Shown here in pieces: positions 17,324 through 25,894 of a DNA stretch of 64,000 nucleotides. Source of the DNA: Pseudoalteromonas marina (GTDB taxonomy: Bacteria > Pseudomonadota > Gammaproteobacteria > Enterobacterales > Alteromonadaceae); the NCBI RefSeq assembly GCF_000238335.3, contig NZ_AHCB03000012.1, positions 248,001 to 312,000 on the forward strand. The letters are read 5' to 3'. The first letter of the stretch is position 1; every line of letters starts with the position of its first letter. Below the pieces are notes generated by a model. The model was not told the origin of the DNA and did not search any database. It saw nothing but the letters and a program-made list of their open reading frames with translations. The position numbers and the translations under genes were made by a program.

Positions 17324-18307
17324 ATGAGTATATTAAAGTACTTAGGTGGAGCTTTACCCAGGAAAACAGTCTTTAACCAATTTTTCGAGCAAGGTAATAC
17401 ACTCGACCTGCAAACAAAATTTAGTGGCTTATGCTTGTTAGCTAAATGGTATTACACAAAAAAAACAACTATTGAGAAAAATCCGCAACGTTTTCAAACT
17501 CACTCATGCAGCAATAGTCCAATTAGGCTACTCTTGTTTGGCCCTATGTTTTTGGGGTTTGTAGGGAGCTGTGTTGTTGCACTGTTTATTTTGGTATATC
17601 CATTTTCAGAGGATCCTTTTTCATGGTGGTTTTTATATTTAGTACTAGGCTGGAACTTATTATTTTTAAATTTATTTCCTCTTTGGGATTTGGTATTTCC
17701 ACCTAAATATGCCTATTTTGACCGCCTTACAGGCAAAGTGGGTTATACCTTTGATATTCCCAGATGCGACGAGCGGGATGAATTTGGTAATTGCTGCTTT
17801 GCTTGGCGTGATATGAAGTGTGTATTGGTAAACCAAAGCACCGACCAAGGGGGCTCTCGCGCCTTTTTCCCGGTGATATCGCACAAAGACAGAGATAAAT
17901 ACCCAGATACCAAAATGACCATAGTGGTCACTGAACTTGCACAAAACCCTATCTATTGTTTGTTGTTTTGGGAGCGCTTAGTGCGCTTTATGGATAACAC
18001 CAAGCCATTACCTGACATTCCAGAATACGAAGGCTACAGGCACCTTGACCCAATTACCGCTGAGTTTGATAAACACAACAATCGTCCAGAAGTGTACTGG
18101 CGTGATATGAGCTTTAAACAACAAACCGAAATTTATGATGAGCTGTACAAAGATGCCTGCGAAATAGATTGGTATAACGATGCCCCACAACCCGAAATCA
18201 CCAAACCTTGGCAACGCTGGACCCCTGAGCCTGAACGTAAAGAAACCTTAAATTGGAAATACAAAGCCAAACGGTTATTTATCCAGCTAACCTGTGGTTT
18301 ACCGTAA
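17324..18307 (+). CDS. Putative T6SS immunity membrane protein, copy 2
   Basis: This is a tandem duplicate of the gene before it, offset by 1089 bases and about 95 % identical in protein. Ten of the 17 differences fall within residues 80-100, the second half of the first membrane segment and the loop after it; the soluble domain is almost unchanged. The ribosome site is much weaker (GATAGAAAAAAT before the ATG) than in copy 1. It may broaden protection to variant toxins or be a recent paralogue on the way to divergence. The immunity role is inferred from position next to the effector. Confidence 0.62.
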   Translation: MSILKYLGGALPRKTVFNQFFEQGNTLDLQTKFSGLCLLAKWYYTKKTTIEKNPQRFQTHSCSNSPIRLLLFGPMFLGFVGSCVVALFILVYPFSEDPFSWWFLYLVLGWNLLFLNLFPLWDLVFPPKYAYFDRLTGKVGYTFDIPRCDERDEFGNCCFAWRDMKCVLVNQSTDQGGSRAFFPVISHKDRDKYPDTKMTIVVTELAQNPIYCLLFWERLVRFMDNTKPLPDIPEYEGYRHLDPITAEFDKHNNRPEVYWRDMSFKQQTEIYDELYKDACEIDWYNDAPQPEITKPWQRWTPEPERKETLNWKYKAKRLFIQLTCGLP

Positions 18308-18352
18308 ATAGCCATTCTTAATATTGACCTTTAACAATCATAAAAGGAATTC

Positions 18353-18382
18353 AAACTTAGTCGTTATTCATCACCTAAGTTT
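18353..18382 (+). terminator. Hairpin after immunity copy 2
   Basis: AAACTTAG (18353-18360) pairs perfectly with CTAAGTTT (18375-18382) around a 14-base loop. It is at the same place as the hairpin after copy 1. One C-G pair there is a T-A pair here and one G-T pair is an A-T pair, so pairing is kept while sequence changes. No strong T-run follows. Confidence 0.4.
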
Positions 18383-18443
18383 ATTGTTACTCTAGGGTTG
18401 AGAAATGGTGAAATGCAAAGCAATGATAATAAAGGAATAGAAT

Positions 18444-18602
18444 ATGCTTGAGCAGTATGCAGACACAGCTTATAGAGGTAAGCAAGATGAAAAGTTCAGA
18501 AGTGAAATAGCGACTGATGAGCGTGACTCTATGTATTGCCGCTATTACAACAATAAACTAGACACCCATCCTAATTTTACAGTTTGGCAAACTAAGTACT
18601 AG
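18444..18602 (+). CDS. Small ORF, 52 aa, unknown
   Basis: ATG at 18444 has AAAGGA about 7 bases upstream. The 52-aa product begins MLEQYADTAYRGKQDEKFRS and ends PNFTVWQTKY. It is charged, has no signal peptide or membrane segment, and I recognise no family. It lies between the immunity genes and the decayed transposase, so it could be a real small protein or a leftover fragment. Support is the ribosome site and an open frame only. Confidence 0.3.
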   Translation: MLEQYADTAYRGKQDEKFRSEIATDERDSMYCRYYNNKLDTHPNFTVWQTKY

Positions 18603-18636
18603 GCTTTTATCAGTGCAAAAATAAGCAGGGTGTCTT

Positions 18637-19608
18637 ATGGCAATTGCAAGAAAGCGTCAAGTAAGTCTAGTTGATACAAAATATTATCATTGTATTTCAC
18701 GGTGTGTTCGCCGTGCATTTTATGTGGTGAAGACCATTTTACGGGGAAGTCTTACGAACATCGGCGAGGCTGGGTTGAAGATAAGTTACTTGAATTAGCG
18801 AAGGTATTTGTATTGATGTATGTGCTTATGCCGTAATGAGTAATCATACGCTCTTAGTCTTGTATGTAGATGATAAGAAAGCCAATAGACTGAATGACAA
18901 AGCGATTGTTATTCGCTGGCATAAGCTTTGTAAAGGTACGTTGATTACACAAAAATACATCTAGGGCGAAAAGCTAAGCCAAATAGAACTCATATTTTTA
19001 ATCAAACAGTCAAACAATACCGCGAACGTTTATCAAGTATTAGCTGGTTTATGTGATTATTAAATGAAGACATTGCGCGCAAAGCAAACAAAGTAGATAA
19101 CTGCACAGGCCGATTCTGGGAAGGTCGCTTTAAATCGCAAGCTTTATTAGATGAAGCTGCACTTGCAGCATGTATGGCGTATGTAGACTTAAACCCCATT
19201 AGAGCGAAAATGGCTAATACTCCTGAAGAATCGGACCATACCAGTGTTCAAAAGCGTTTAACAAGCGCAACAGAAGGTAAGCAACCTAAACAGTTACTGC
19301 GCTTTGCAGGTATGTCGCGTCAAATAATACCAAAAGGGTTACCGTTTGAGCTTAAATCGTACCTTGAACCTGTTGAATTAACAGGACGTTGTATACGAGA
19401 AGATAAGCGAGGGTATATTGAAAGTACATATTTGCCTTTACTAGAAAGAGTGAATATATCGCCAGAAAACTGGTTAAAACTCACAACCCAATTTACACAT
19501 GTATTCCATAGTGCAGTGGGGAGACCACCCTCACAAGCCGGCTACTGTGAAAATTTAAATAGAAAACGGCGAGCGAACACCAGTAAATGTGAAAAGCTAC
19601 TCGCATAG
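18637..19608 (+). pseudogene. Decayed REP-associated tyrosine (Y1) transposase
   Basis: RAYT proteins are single-copy Y1-type HUH transposases linked to REP sequences. The start reads MAIARKRQVSLVDTKYYHCISRCVRRAF. A one-base deletion in a T-run near 18718 shifts into LCGEDHFTGKSYEHRRGW; a second near 18810 is needed to reach IDVCAYAVMSNHT; TAG at 18962 replaces a likely CAG; a third deletion near 18995 is followed by QYRERLSSISWFM; TGA at 19054 replaces a likely CGA. The rest is open to 19608 (FWEGRFKSQALL, AYVDLNPIRAKMA). With three frameshifts and two C-to-T stops it cannot be functional. The last 144 codons (from 19174) alone should not be annotated as an intact gene. Confidence 0.88.
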
Positions 19609-19960
19609 ACTTAAACTGCTCAGTAAAAGTATTTAGTAATAAATCACAACTGCATCATGCAGTTATTTTCGTGCATGTAATTTAGGTTTAACAGCGGTAA
19701 TGTTTTATTTAATGAGTTAAATGAAAGAAATAGATAAGGAAAGGTAAGTTTTTAACCTAAAAAATAGATCTTATGGCATAGTTAAGGTTGCACAATTAAA
19801 GTGGCTGTCTAGTTTAATTTCCTTCATTTAATAGATAGTTTAATAAGTAAATTTTATTTTTATGTAGTATTACTTTTACTTTTACTTTTATTATGATTAA
19901 TCTAATTCATGGAATGATTTTTATTTTAATAAAAAATTCAATATGTACTAAGGATGGTAA
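19609..19960 (+). other. AT-rich intergenic region
   Basis: No coding frame with a credible start is present. Apart from the hairpin at 19648-19664, the stretch becomes very AT-rich from about 19790 towards the next gene and probably carries its promoter. No single -35/-10 pair stands out. Confidence 0.5.
19648..19664 (+). terminator. Hairpin after transposase pseudogene
   Basis: AACTGCA (19648-19654) and TGCAGTT (19658-19664) form a 7-bp stem with a TCA loop, followed by ATTTTC. It is 40 bases past the pseudogene stop and could be its old terminator. Confidence 0.4.
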
Positions 19961-22900
19961 ATGGAAAGGTTATTAAAATGGCTCCTTTTTTACGGGCTTG
20001 TTTTCTCATTTGATGTAAACTCAAACTCTATAATCTCTGAGCATACAGCTCAAAACTTTCTAACCCCTTCATTTGCTGCAAACTACCTCTCAGAAAAAGA
20101 TTTAATTGCTAGATTTAAAAATGGTTACAGTGAAAAATTAGATGCTGACAGTCAGCGAGATCTTTATTCACGGTTAATTAAGAAAGGTTATCATAAAGAC
20201 AAAATAGCTACTTGGATATCTAACGGGTGGTTAAAACAAACAGTTTATAAAGACGCAATCATATTCGAATTAGATAATAAAGAATATGATGCTGCATTAC
20301 AAACAGCCCAAAGTGTAGATCTATCTAACTATGAAAATATTGATAAATTAGAAATGCTTCTTCGTTTTATGGAGAGTGGGAATACCTCATTAATAGAGTC
20401 GTTTGTTAAAGAGCTTAGAGTTCAAAACTTTTCTGAAACAGATAGAAGTAACGAAAAGGTTGATAGATTGCGTATTTTCAATGCATGGATAAAATTTCAA
20501 TCTAGCGAAAACTTTACATTAGAGTATTTAAATATGGCGAAAGAGGCTTTTTTAAATAATCCTGAGCTAATACAACCATTTCCATACACTAATGCTTTTA
20601 TAAGCAAGCAAGCTACATCCGTTTGGTATCAATTACATGGAAATCAATTAGATGTTAAATTAGTTCTGAATAGTGAATATGTTGAATTTGAAAGTCAATT
20701 ACTCAAGAATTTGTTTGATTTAGGCCATATTAAATTAGAGCAACATGAATTAGAGATGGTTGAAAAGAACATTAAGGTACTTAGTCAAACAAAACCTGAA
20801 ACTGACTTAGTTATTGACGGTAAACCATATGAAGAGTTAAACAATATAGTACAGAATCTTGAGCTATTTGTTCCCTACAGTGAAAAGCAAATTTCAATGA
20901 TTGATATTAATGCTCTAAATGAGTCTTCGAGGTTACATTTACTTGAGTGGGCGATGAGTGTTGATCATCAATACTTAGTTCGTAATTTAGTTACGAATTA
21001 CAATATCCCATTACATGAGGCCAAGGTGAAGCCAATTGTATTTTTTGAGATTACAGCAGCTCCACTAGAATGGTACTACGCTTTTATGCCAAAGGTATTA
21101 GAAGATGCTGCGAAGTTAGGTTTAATAAATGGTTGCAATGATAAAGTAAATAAATATATGTATTTGCTCGAATACATATATATAGGTGGTTTGAATAAAA
21201 ATGAGCTGCTTTGTTTTTTTTCGAGAACGTCAGATAAAAACTTGCTTTCAAAGATATGGAACACAATTAATAATTTAAGTGAGGATGAACAGCTGGATGC
21301 TTTAGTGGATATAATAGACAAGCATCCTAATGTTCTCCGATCTTTATTTTCTGATGGTTTTATTGATATAGATAAATCGAAGTTTTTAATTATATTCGAC
21401 GAAGAGTTGAAAAAAAATGGTTATTTCTTAGAAAAACTAAGCTTCTTTGAAGCTTTTGGCCTTGAAAGTGATAGATTTGAATCATTAATAAAGCAACAAC
21501 TAGAAAATACTGACTATATTAAAATTTTTCTATCAGATAATAATGCTTCCCATGATTTTTTTATTCGTGAACCTTGGTTTCAAGATAAATTATGTGCGTT
21601 CTTTATAACTAAAAGTTATGGGCGAGAGCTTGAAAGAGCTAAGTATCTTTTAGTAAAAAATAATGTTAGCTGTTCTATTACATCAATAAATATGATTCAA
21701 GAAGATGAAGAAATAAACTGGGACTACCTATTAGATGATGGAAGCTTGTTTAGTCACCAAGCTAAAATTGCTTTTTTGTTTGAGTCTATAGAGTCTGAAG
21801 ATTTTTCTTATTTTACTGATTATATTGAATCACATGGCGTATCTGTATTATCACTAGAAAACACAAAAGGTATTGAGCTTTCTGAAGTACTGGAAGAAAA
21901 AGTTAAAAGTTTAGGGTGGGCATCTACTTTATTTAAATCTATATTGACGGAGTATAAATCTGAAGCCAGCCCAAAATATTCTAATAGTGCTACACCCGCA
22001 AGGTTACAAACTGCGCTGAAAAACAAAAATTTACATAAATTTAAGCGAGAACTTTTTTCTTATCCTTATTCCGAAGCAATTATAGAAAATTTAATTAATA
22101 ACTTATCATTAGACTTCTTAACAGCTGAATATCTTAGTTTCAGACATTCAGTAATTAAAATTATATCTTCACACCCTAGCTTTGCAAATTATCAGAATAA
22201 TTGGGCTCTTTATCGAAAAATTTTCCCAGATGGTGAAGATGGTGGATCTGCTGAGTTATTAAAAACGTATAAAAAACTTGGTTTTAATTTATCTGAGCTA
22301 AGATTTCTACCAAAAAAGAGCTATTTTTCTTGCCCAACTTTAATACGTTACTTAGATAACGGTTTGCCTAAAGACATTACAGATATAAAAGGAAAAACAT
22401 TATTTGAAAAAGTTATAGATAAAGATCTTACTATAGAATGTGTTGAAGCATTGAAAAGTATGGGTGTAAATACTAAAGGATTATTCAAAGGGCAGTCAAT
22501 TTATTTAGAATTTTTACTACAATTCAAAGGAAATCGTGCAGTTGATATTGAAGAAATTACAAATATTTTTAAAATGTTTAAACGATTGGGCTACAAAGTT
22601 AAATCTGATGTTGCAACTAATAATAGGATCATCCGGGCGTCATTATCCTACGATAAAAATGTTTTAGAATATCTATTAAATAATGGGATAGATATTAATG
22701 ATTCAATTGACCCTGATTACCCACTAATAGCTCATATTATTCGTAGCTTCCGCTTAGATCTATTTAAAGTTGCAGTTGAACACGGAGCTAGGTTTGATGT
22801 TCGATATCAATCTGAGCCGTTGTTATTTTTCGCAATTAATCAATCTCCTGAGATAAGTCAGTGGATGATAAAAAATGGTTACCCGGTTTGTGTGAAAAAC

Positions 22901-22987
22901 TCTAAAGGTAAATCTGTTTATCAAACAGTTTACAATTCTAAAAGCAAGGAAATGCTGAAGTTATACGGAGATAACAAATGCAATTAA
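19961..22987 (+). CDS. Large exported ankyrin-type protein, unknown function
   Basis: The 1008-aa protein begins with a signal-peptide-like stretch (MERLLKWLLFYGLVFSFDVNS). Most of it is a helical solenoid without clear motifs. The C-terminal part (about 880-1000) shows ankyrin-like units: LEYLLNNGIDINDSIDPDYP, LDLFKVAVEHGARFDVRYQ, ISQWMIKNGYPVCVKNSKGK. AAGGATGG precedes the ATG. Codon use is strongly A/T-biased compared with the T6SS genes upstream, suggesting acquisition. The stop overlaps the next gene by 10 bases, so the two very likely form an operon and act together. I cannot name a function; protein-protein interaction in the envelope is the most that can be inferred. Confidence 0.75.
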   Translation: MERLLKWLLFYGLVFSFDVNSNSIISEHTAQNFLTPSFAANYLSEKDLIARFKNGYSEKLDADSQRDLYSRLIKKGYHKDKIATWISNGWLKQTVYKDAIIFELDNKEYDAALQTAQSVDLSNYENIDKLEMLLRFMESGNTSLIESFVKELRVQNFSETDRSNEKVDRLRIFNAWIKFQSSENFTLEYLNMAKEAFLNNPELIQPFPYTNAFISKQATSVWYQLHGNQLDVKLVLNSEYVEFESQLLKNLFDLGHIKLEQHELEMVEKNIKVLSQTKPETDLVIDGKPYEELNNIVQNLELFVPYSEKQISMIDINALNESSRLHLLEWAMSVDHQYLVRNLVTNYNIPLHEAKVKPIVFFEITAAPLEWYYAFMPKVLEDAAKLGLINGCNDKVNKYMYLLEYIYIGGLNKNELLCFFSRTSDKNLLSKIWNTINNLSEDEQLDALVDIIDKHPNVLRSLFSDGFIDIDKSKFLIIFDEELKKNGYFLEKLSFFEAFGLESDRFESLIKQQLENTDYIKIFLSDNNASHDFFIREPWFQDKLCAFFITKSYGRELERAKYLLVKNNVSCSITSINMIQEDEEINWDYLLDDGSLFSHQAKIAFLFESIESEDFSYFTDYIESHGVSVLSLENTKGIELSEVLEEKVKSLGWASTLFKSILTEYKSEASPKYSNSATPARLQTALKNKNLHKFKRELFSYPYSEAIIENLINNLSLDFLTAEYLSFRHSVIKIISSHPSFANYQNNWALYRKIFPDGEDGGSAELLKTYKKLGFNLSELRFLPKKSYFSCPTLIRYLDNGLPKDITDIKGKTLFEKVIDKDLTIECVEALKSMGVNTKGLFKGQSIYLEFLLQFKGNRAVDIEEITNIFKMFKRLGYKVKSDVATNNRIIRASLSYDKNVLEYLLNNGIDINDSIDPDYPLIAHIIRSFRLDLFKVAVEHGARFDVRYQSEPLLFFAINQSPEISQWMIKNGYPVCVKNSKGKSVYQTVYNSKSKEMLKLYGDNKCN

Positions 22988-25803
22988 GAATAGTGGTTTT
23001 ATGTACCTTTATGATAGGGATCTTAGCTTGCTCTAAAGCAGAGGTATTTAGCAGGGAAGAGTGGATAGAAAAAATTGAAAACGAAGATTATAAAAGTTTA
23101 CTCTCTATTATTAATAAAAACAGGGTTGTAGTAGAAAATGCAAACTCAAGTATTTTGCAAAGTGCCATTGAAAGTCAACATATCAGCCTGCTGGAGTATT
23201 TAATTGACAATGGTAAGTTGGAAAGAAATGATATTATAAGTGGTTACGAAAAGTCAGCGAGATCGCAAAAAAAGACTTGGCAGTATTTGTTAAACTACGA
23301 TGCTTATAAAAATCCACGTGACAAGCTTTCTAGCTCATTATTTTTAAGCAATTCAAATTACTTTCCCGATTTAATCCTTAATTACAGATTATTGAGTGAT
23401 CCAGAAACGAACACATTTTCTGAATATAAAGCTAATAAATATATAACAAACCTTAACTTGTTTTTTCCTGAAAATTTAAAAAGCTCTAAAACGTTCGACA
23501 AATTAATTAAAAAGTATTACCGAGATGCAGAACCACTCCATATTTTGTTTATTCGATCTTTATTTTATTTAAAGGCAGATACTAATAAAAAAAAGAATGA
23601 TATTTACGACAATATAAAAATCTTAGCGAAAAAAGGGCACTTACCTGCCGTTTATTATATTGTCGATAATGAATACGACTTTTATGGCAATAATATTAGT
23701 TTAGATGAGCATAAAAATAGGAGAGAGTTGTTACTATTGGCAGCTAAAAGTGGAAATAGTCTAGCTGTTAATGAACTTATATCAGATTATGGAAACATGC
23801 TCTCAGATAGTGATTATGAATCACTAAGAAGCAGCCTTCTACTGTATGGTGATGAGTTAACTTATCGAGAAGTTATAAATTCATTATTGGAACTGAGTTA
23901 TGTTAACTCTGAACATGTTGACTTCAGGAATAAATTGAACTCATATGCAGCTGTTTTCTTCTTGGACGCGGTTAAAGATAAAGGCCTGGTCATACAGTAT
24001 GTATCGCCAAATAATGACAATTTATCGAAAGATCTGAAAATTGACTTTATAGAGGCTTACATATTACAAGGTGATGTTAAAAAAGCTAACAAATTAATAC
24101 TGAGTGTATTAACTCAACAACTAAGCAATGAGCAAGAAGCAAAACTAGTTAGTTTGGTTTTGGAAAGTAATTATAAACCTGACGGTAAAGTTTTAAAGGC
24201 GCTTTTTCAATACGTAGATATTGGTAAATATCACAACAGCCTAATTAGATTAGGTCAAGCTCAAATAATTGATGGCATGCCATTAATTGCTTACTTAATT
24301 GAGCAGGGTAGATTTCAATTAGCTAATGGCTTAGTTGAAAGTGAGAGTCATTTTGACGAGGAAAAATATGTTTACTCCAGTTTATATATGGCAATACTTG
24401 CTAAACAACATGATTTAGTCAAGGAACTAATTAAAAAATCCAGTTCTGAAATGTTACAAAAGCGTTATGGAGTCAATAAAATTTCATTACTGCACCTTTC
24501 CGTATCTGTTGCAGACTTAAATTTTGTTGAAGAGTTTAGTACTCATAAAGCGCTGTTAGAGTTAGAAGATAGTAATGGACTTACAGCATTAGACTGGGCG
24601 ATTCAACTGAATTTAACTGATATAGCTGAATTATTGGCTACTGAAATGGGTATAGATATAAAAGGAATAGAAAAAAACAGTTCAAATGATTGTTTAGTTG
24701 ATGAAGTATCGGGGCTAATGTGGCTAAATAAAAACAATGATGGTAATTCCATTTTTAGTTGGGAAAGTAAGGTGCACGTTGATAATCCTAGTATTTGCGA
24801 TATTGAAGCCTGTAGTATCAAAAATGTGATCAAATATTTAAATGAAGTTAAATATTGTGGAATTGGAAATTGGCGTATACCTTCAGTAGATGAATTACTC
24901 TCTATTGATGATAACTTACTTTTTTCGCTTAAAGGAAAGCCTGCGGATAGTTATTTCGTAAGAGACAAGCGAGGGAATCTAGTTTTCCTAAATATTACAG
25001 AATTTACATCTGGTGTCTTTAGTGTTAACCCCGAGAGAGCGCACATATGGCCAGTAAATGGTATAGCGAAAAAGCTTGTAAAAAATCTAAATGGTAATTT
25101 ATTTTCTGTTGGTCAGACTAGAGTGATCAATGATGGAACTACCAGGTCAGATATTGTAAAACGTTCAGATACAGAAAACTTTAATCTGGCAAAGCAATTT
25201 TATTTTGGGCACATTCAAAAAGAATCAAAAGAAAAAGCATTAGTAATCCTCAATTATTTAAAAGCTAAAGACCATTCTGGATCGCTTGCATTTTTTTCAT
25301 ATCATCATGAACTCAACAACCAGCCAAAGTTAGCATTTCAATTTGCTCTTGCTGCTTTGGAAAATGCCAAAGAAAAGCAATGGGTTTCCTTTGCTAAAGT
25401 ACGACTAGGTCATTTGTATTTAAATGGTATTGGTACAAAATTAGATGAAGAAAGTGGGGTTAGCCTTTTAAAAGATTCTGCCAACTTGGAAAATGTGGAA
25501 GCTATTGTTGTTTTGTCTAATTTTTACCAGCAAAGAGCGATGATAAAAGAACATCTTCAATATCAGTTACAAGCAGCAGAATTAGGTCATATTGAAAGTC
25601 AAAGAGCTATGGGGTTAGCATATGCCTTCGGTTATGGTCCTTTTTTAGGACAAAATAATACAAAAGCAGTTGAGTGGTATAGGAAAGCATCAAGTAGTGG
25701 CGACAAATTAGCAACTCAGCAACTTATTCGTGCATACACAAATGGTGAGCTTGGACTTGATTTTTCTCAAGAAGAAATAGATGTACTTAAAAAACGGTTA
25801 TGA
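22978..25803 (+). CDS. Large lipoprotein: ankyrin, DUF1566 and Sel1 repeats
   Basis: The 941-aa protein has a lipoprotein signal ending GILAC (Cys18), so it is probably anchored in the outer or inner membrane facing the periplasm. Ankyrin-like units occur near the start (LQSAIESQHISLLEYLIDNG) and at about 470-560 (ISLLHLSVSVADLNFVEEFS, GLTALDWAIQLNLTDIAELL). Residues about 570-700 match a DUF1566/Lcl domain (DCLVDEVSGLMWLNKN, then GIGNWRIPSVDELLSID). The end (about 800-935) has Sel1-type repeats (LGHLYLNGIGTKLDEESG, MGLAYAFGYGPFLGQNN). The combination is unusual. It is translationally coupled to the preceding gene and shares its AT-rich codon use. Function unknown. Confidence 0.78.
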   Translation: MQLRIVVLCTFMIGILACSKAEVFSREEWIEKIENEDYKSLLSIINKNRVVVENANSSILQSAIESQHISLLEYLIDNGKLERNDIISGYEKSARSQKKTWQYLLNYDAYKNPRDKLSSSLFLSNSNYFPDLILNYRLLSDPETNTFSEYKANKYITNLNLFFPENLKSSKTFDKLIKKYYRDAEPLHILFIRSLFYLKADTNKKKNDIYDNIKILAKKGHLPAVYYIVDNEYDFYGNNISLDEHKNRRELLLLAAKSGNSLAVNELISDYGNMLSDSDYESLRSSLLLYGDELTYREVINSLLELSYVNSEHVDFRNKLNSYAAVFFLDAVKDKGLVIQYVSPNNDNLSKDLKIDFIEAYILQGDVKKANKLILSVLTQQLSNEQEAKLVSLVLESNYKPDGKVLKALFQYVDIGKYHNSLIRLGQAQIIDGMPLIAYLIEQGRFQLANGLVESESHFDEEKYVYSSLYMAILAKQHDLVKELIKKSSSEMLQKRYGVNKISLLHLSVSVADLNFVEEFSTHKALLELEDSNGLTALDWAIQLNLTDIAELLATEMGIDIKGIEKNSSNDCLVDEVSGLMWLNKNNDGNSIFSWESKVHVDNPSICDIEACSIKNVIKYLNEVKYCGIGNWRIPSVDELLSIDDNLLFSLKGKPADSYFVRDKRGNLVFLNITEFTSGVFSVNPERAHIWPVNGIAKKLVKNLNGNLFSVGQTRVINDGTTRSDIVKRSDTENFNLAKQFYFGHIQKESKEKALVILNYLKAKDHSGSLAFFSYHHELNNQPKLAFQFALAALENAKEKQWVSFAKVRLGHLYLNGIGTKLDEESGVSLLKDSANLENVEAIVVLSNFYQQRAMIKEHLQYQLQAAELGHIESQRAMGLAYAFGYGPFLGQNNTKAVEWYRKASSSGDKLATQQLIRAYTNGELGLDFSQEEIDVLKKRL

Positions 25804-25860
25804 GCTGTTTTAAAAATTAAGATAGTAAGTGTTTTGCAAACTATGGGAACTATAAAAACA

Positions 25861-25885
25861 CTTTATTTTATCGATATAAATAAAG
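25861..25885. terminator. Hairpin between convergent genes
   Basis: CTTTATTT (25861-25868) and AAATAAAG (25878-25885) form an 8-bp AT-rich stem between the lipoprotein gene (+) and the J-like gene (-). It could serve both strands, but the stem is weak. Confidence 0.3.
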
Positions 25886-25894
25886 CGCTTGTTG

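Larger units (their letters stand above)
16235..18382 (+). repeat. Tandem duplication of the immunity gene unit
   Basis: Two direct copies of a unit of about 1.07-1.09 kb (about 16235-17306 and 17324-18382). Similarity continues past both stop codons: TAAATAGCCATT, then CTTTAACAAT and AAAAGGAATTCAA, ending in the hairpin. The duplication therefore included the 3' flank. Confidence 0.85.

Noticed and set aside
19174..19608. Intact 144-aa gene
   Set aside because: It is the 3' end of the decayed REP-associated transposase; matching sequence continues upstream in other frames.
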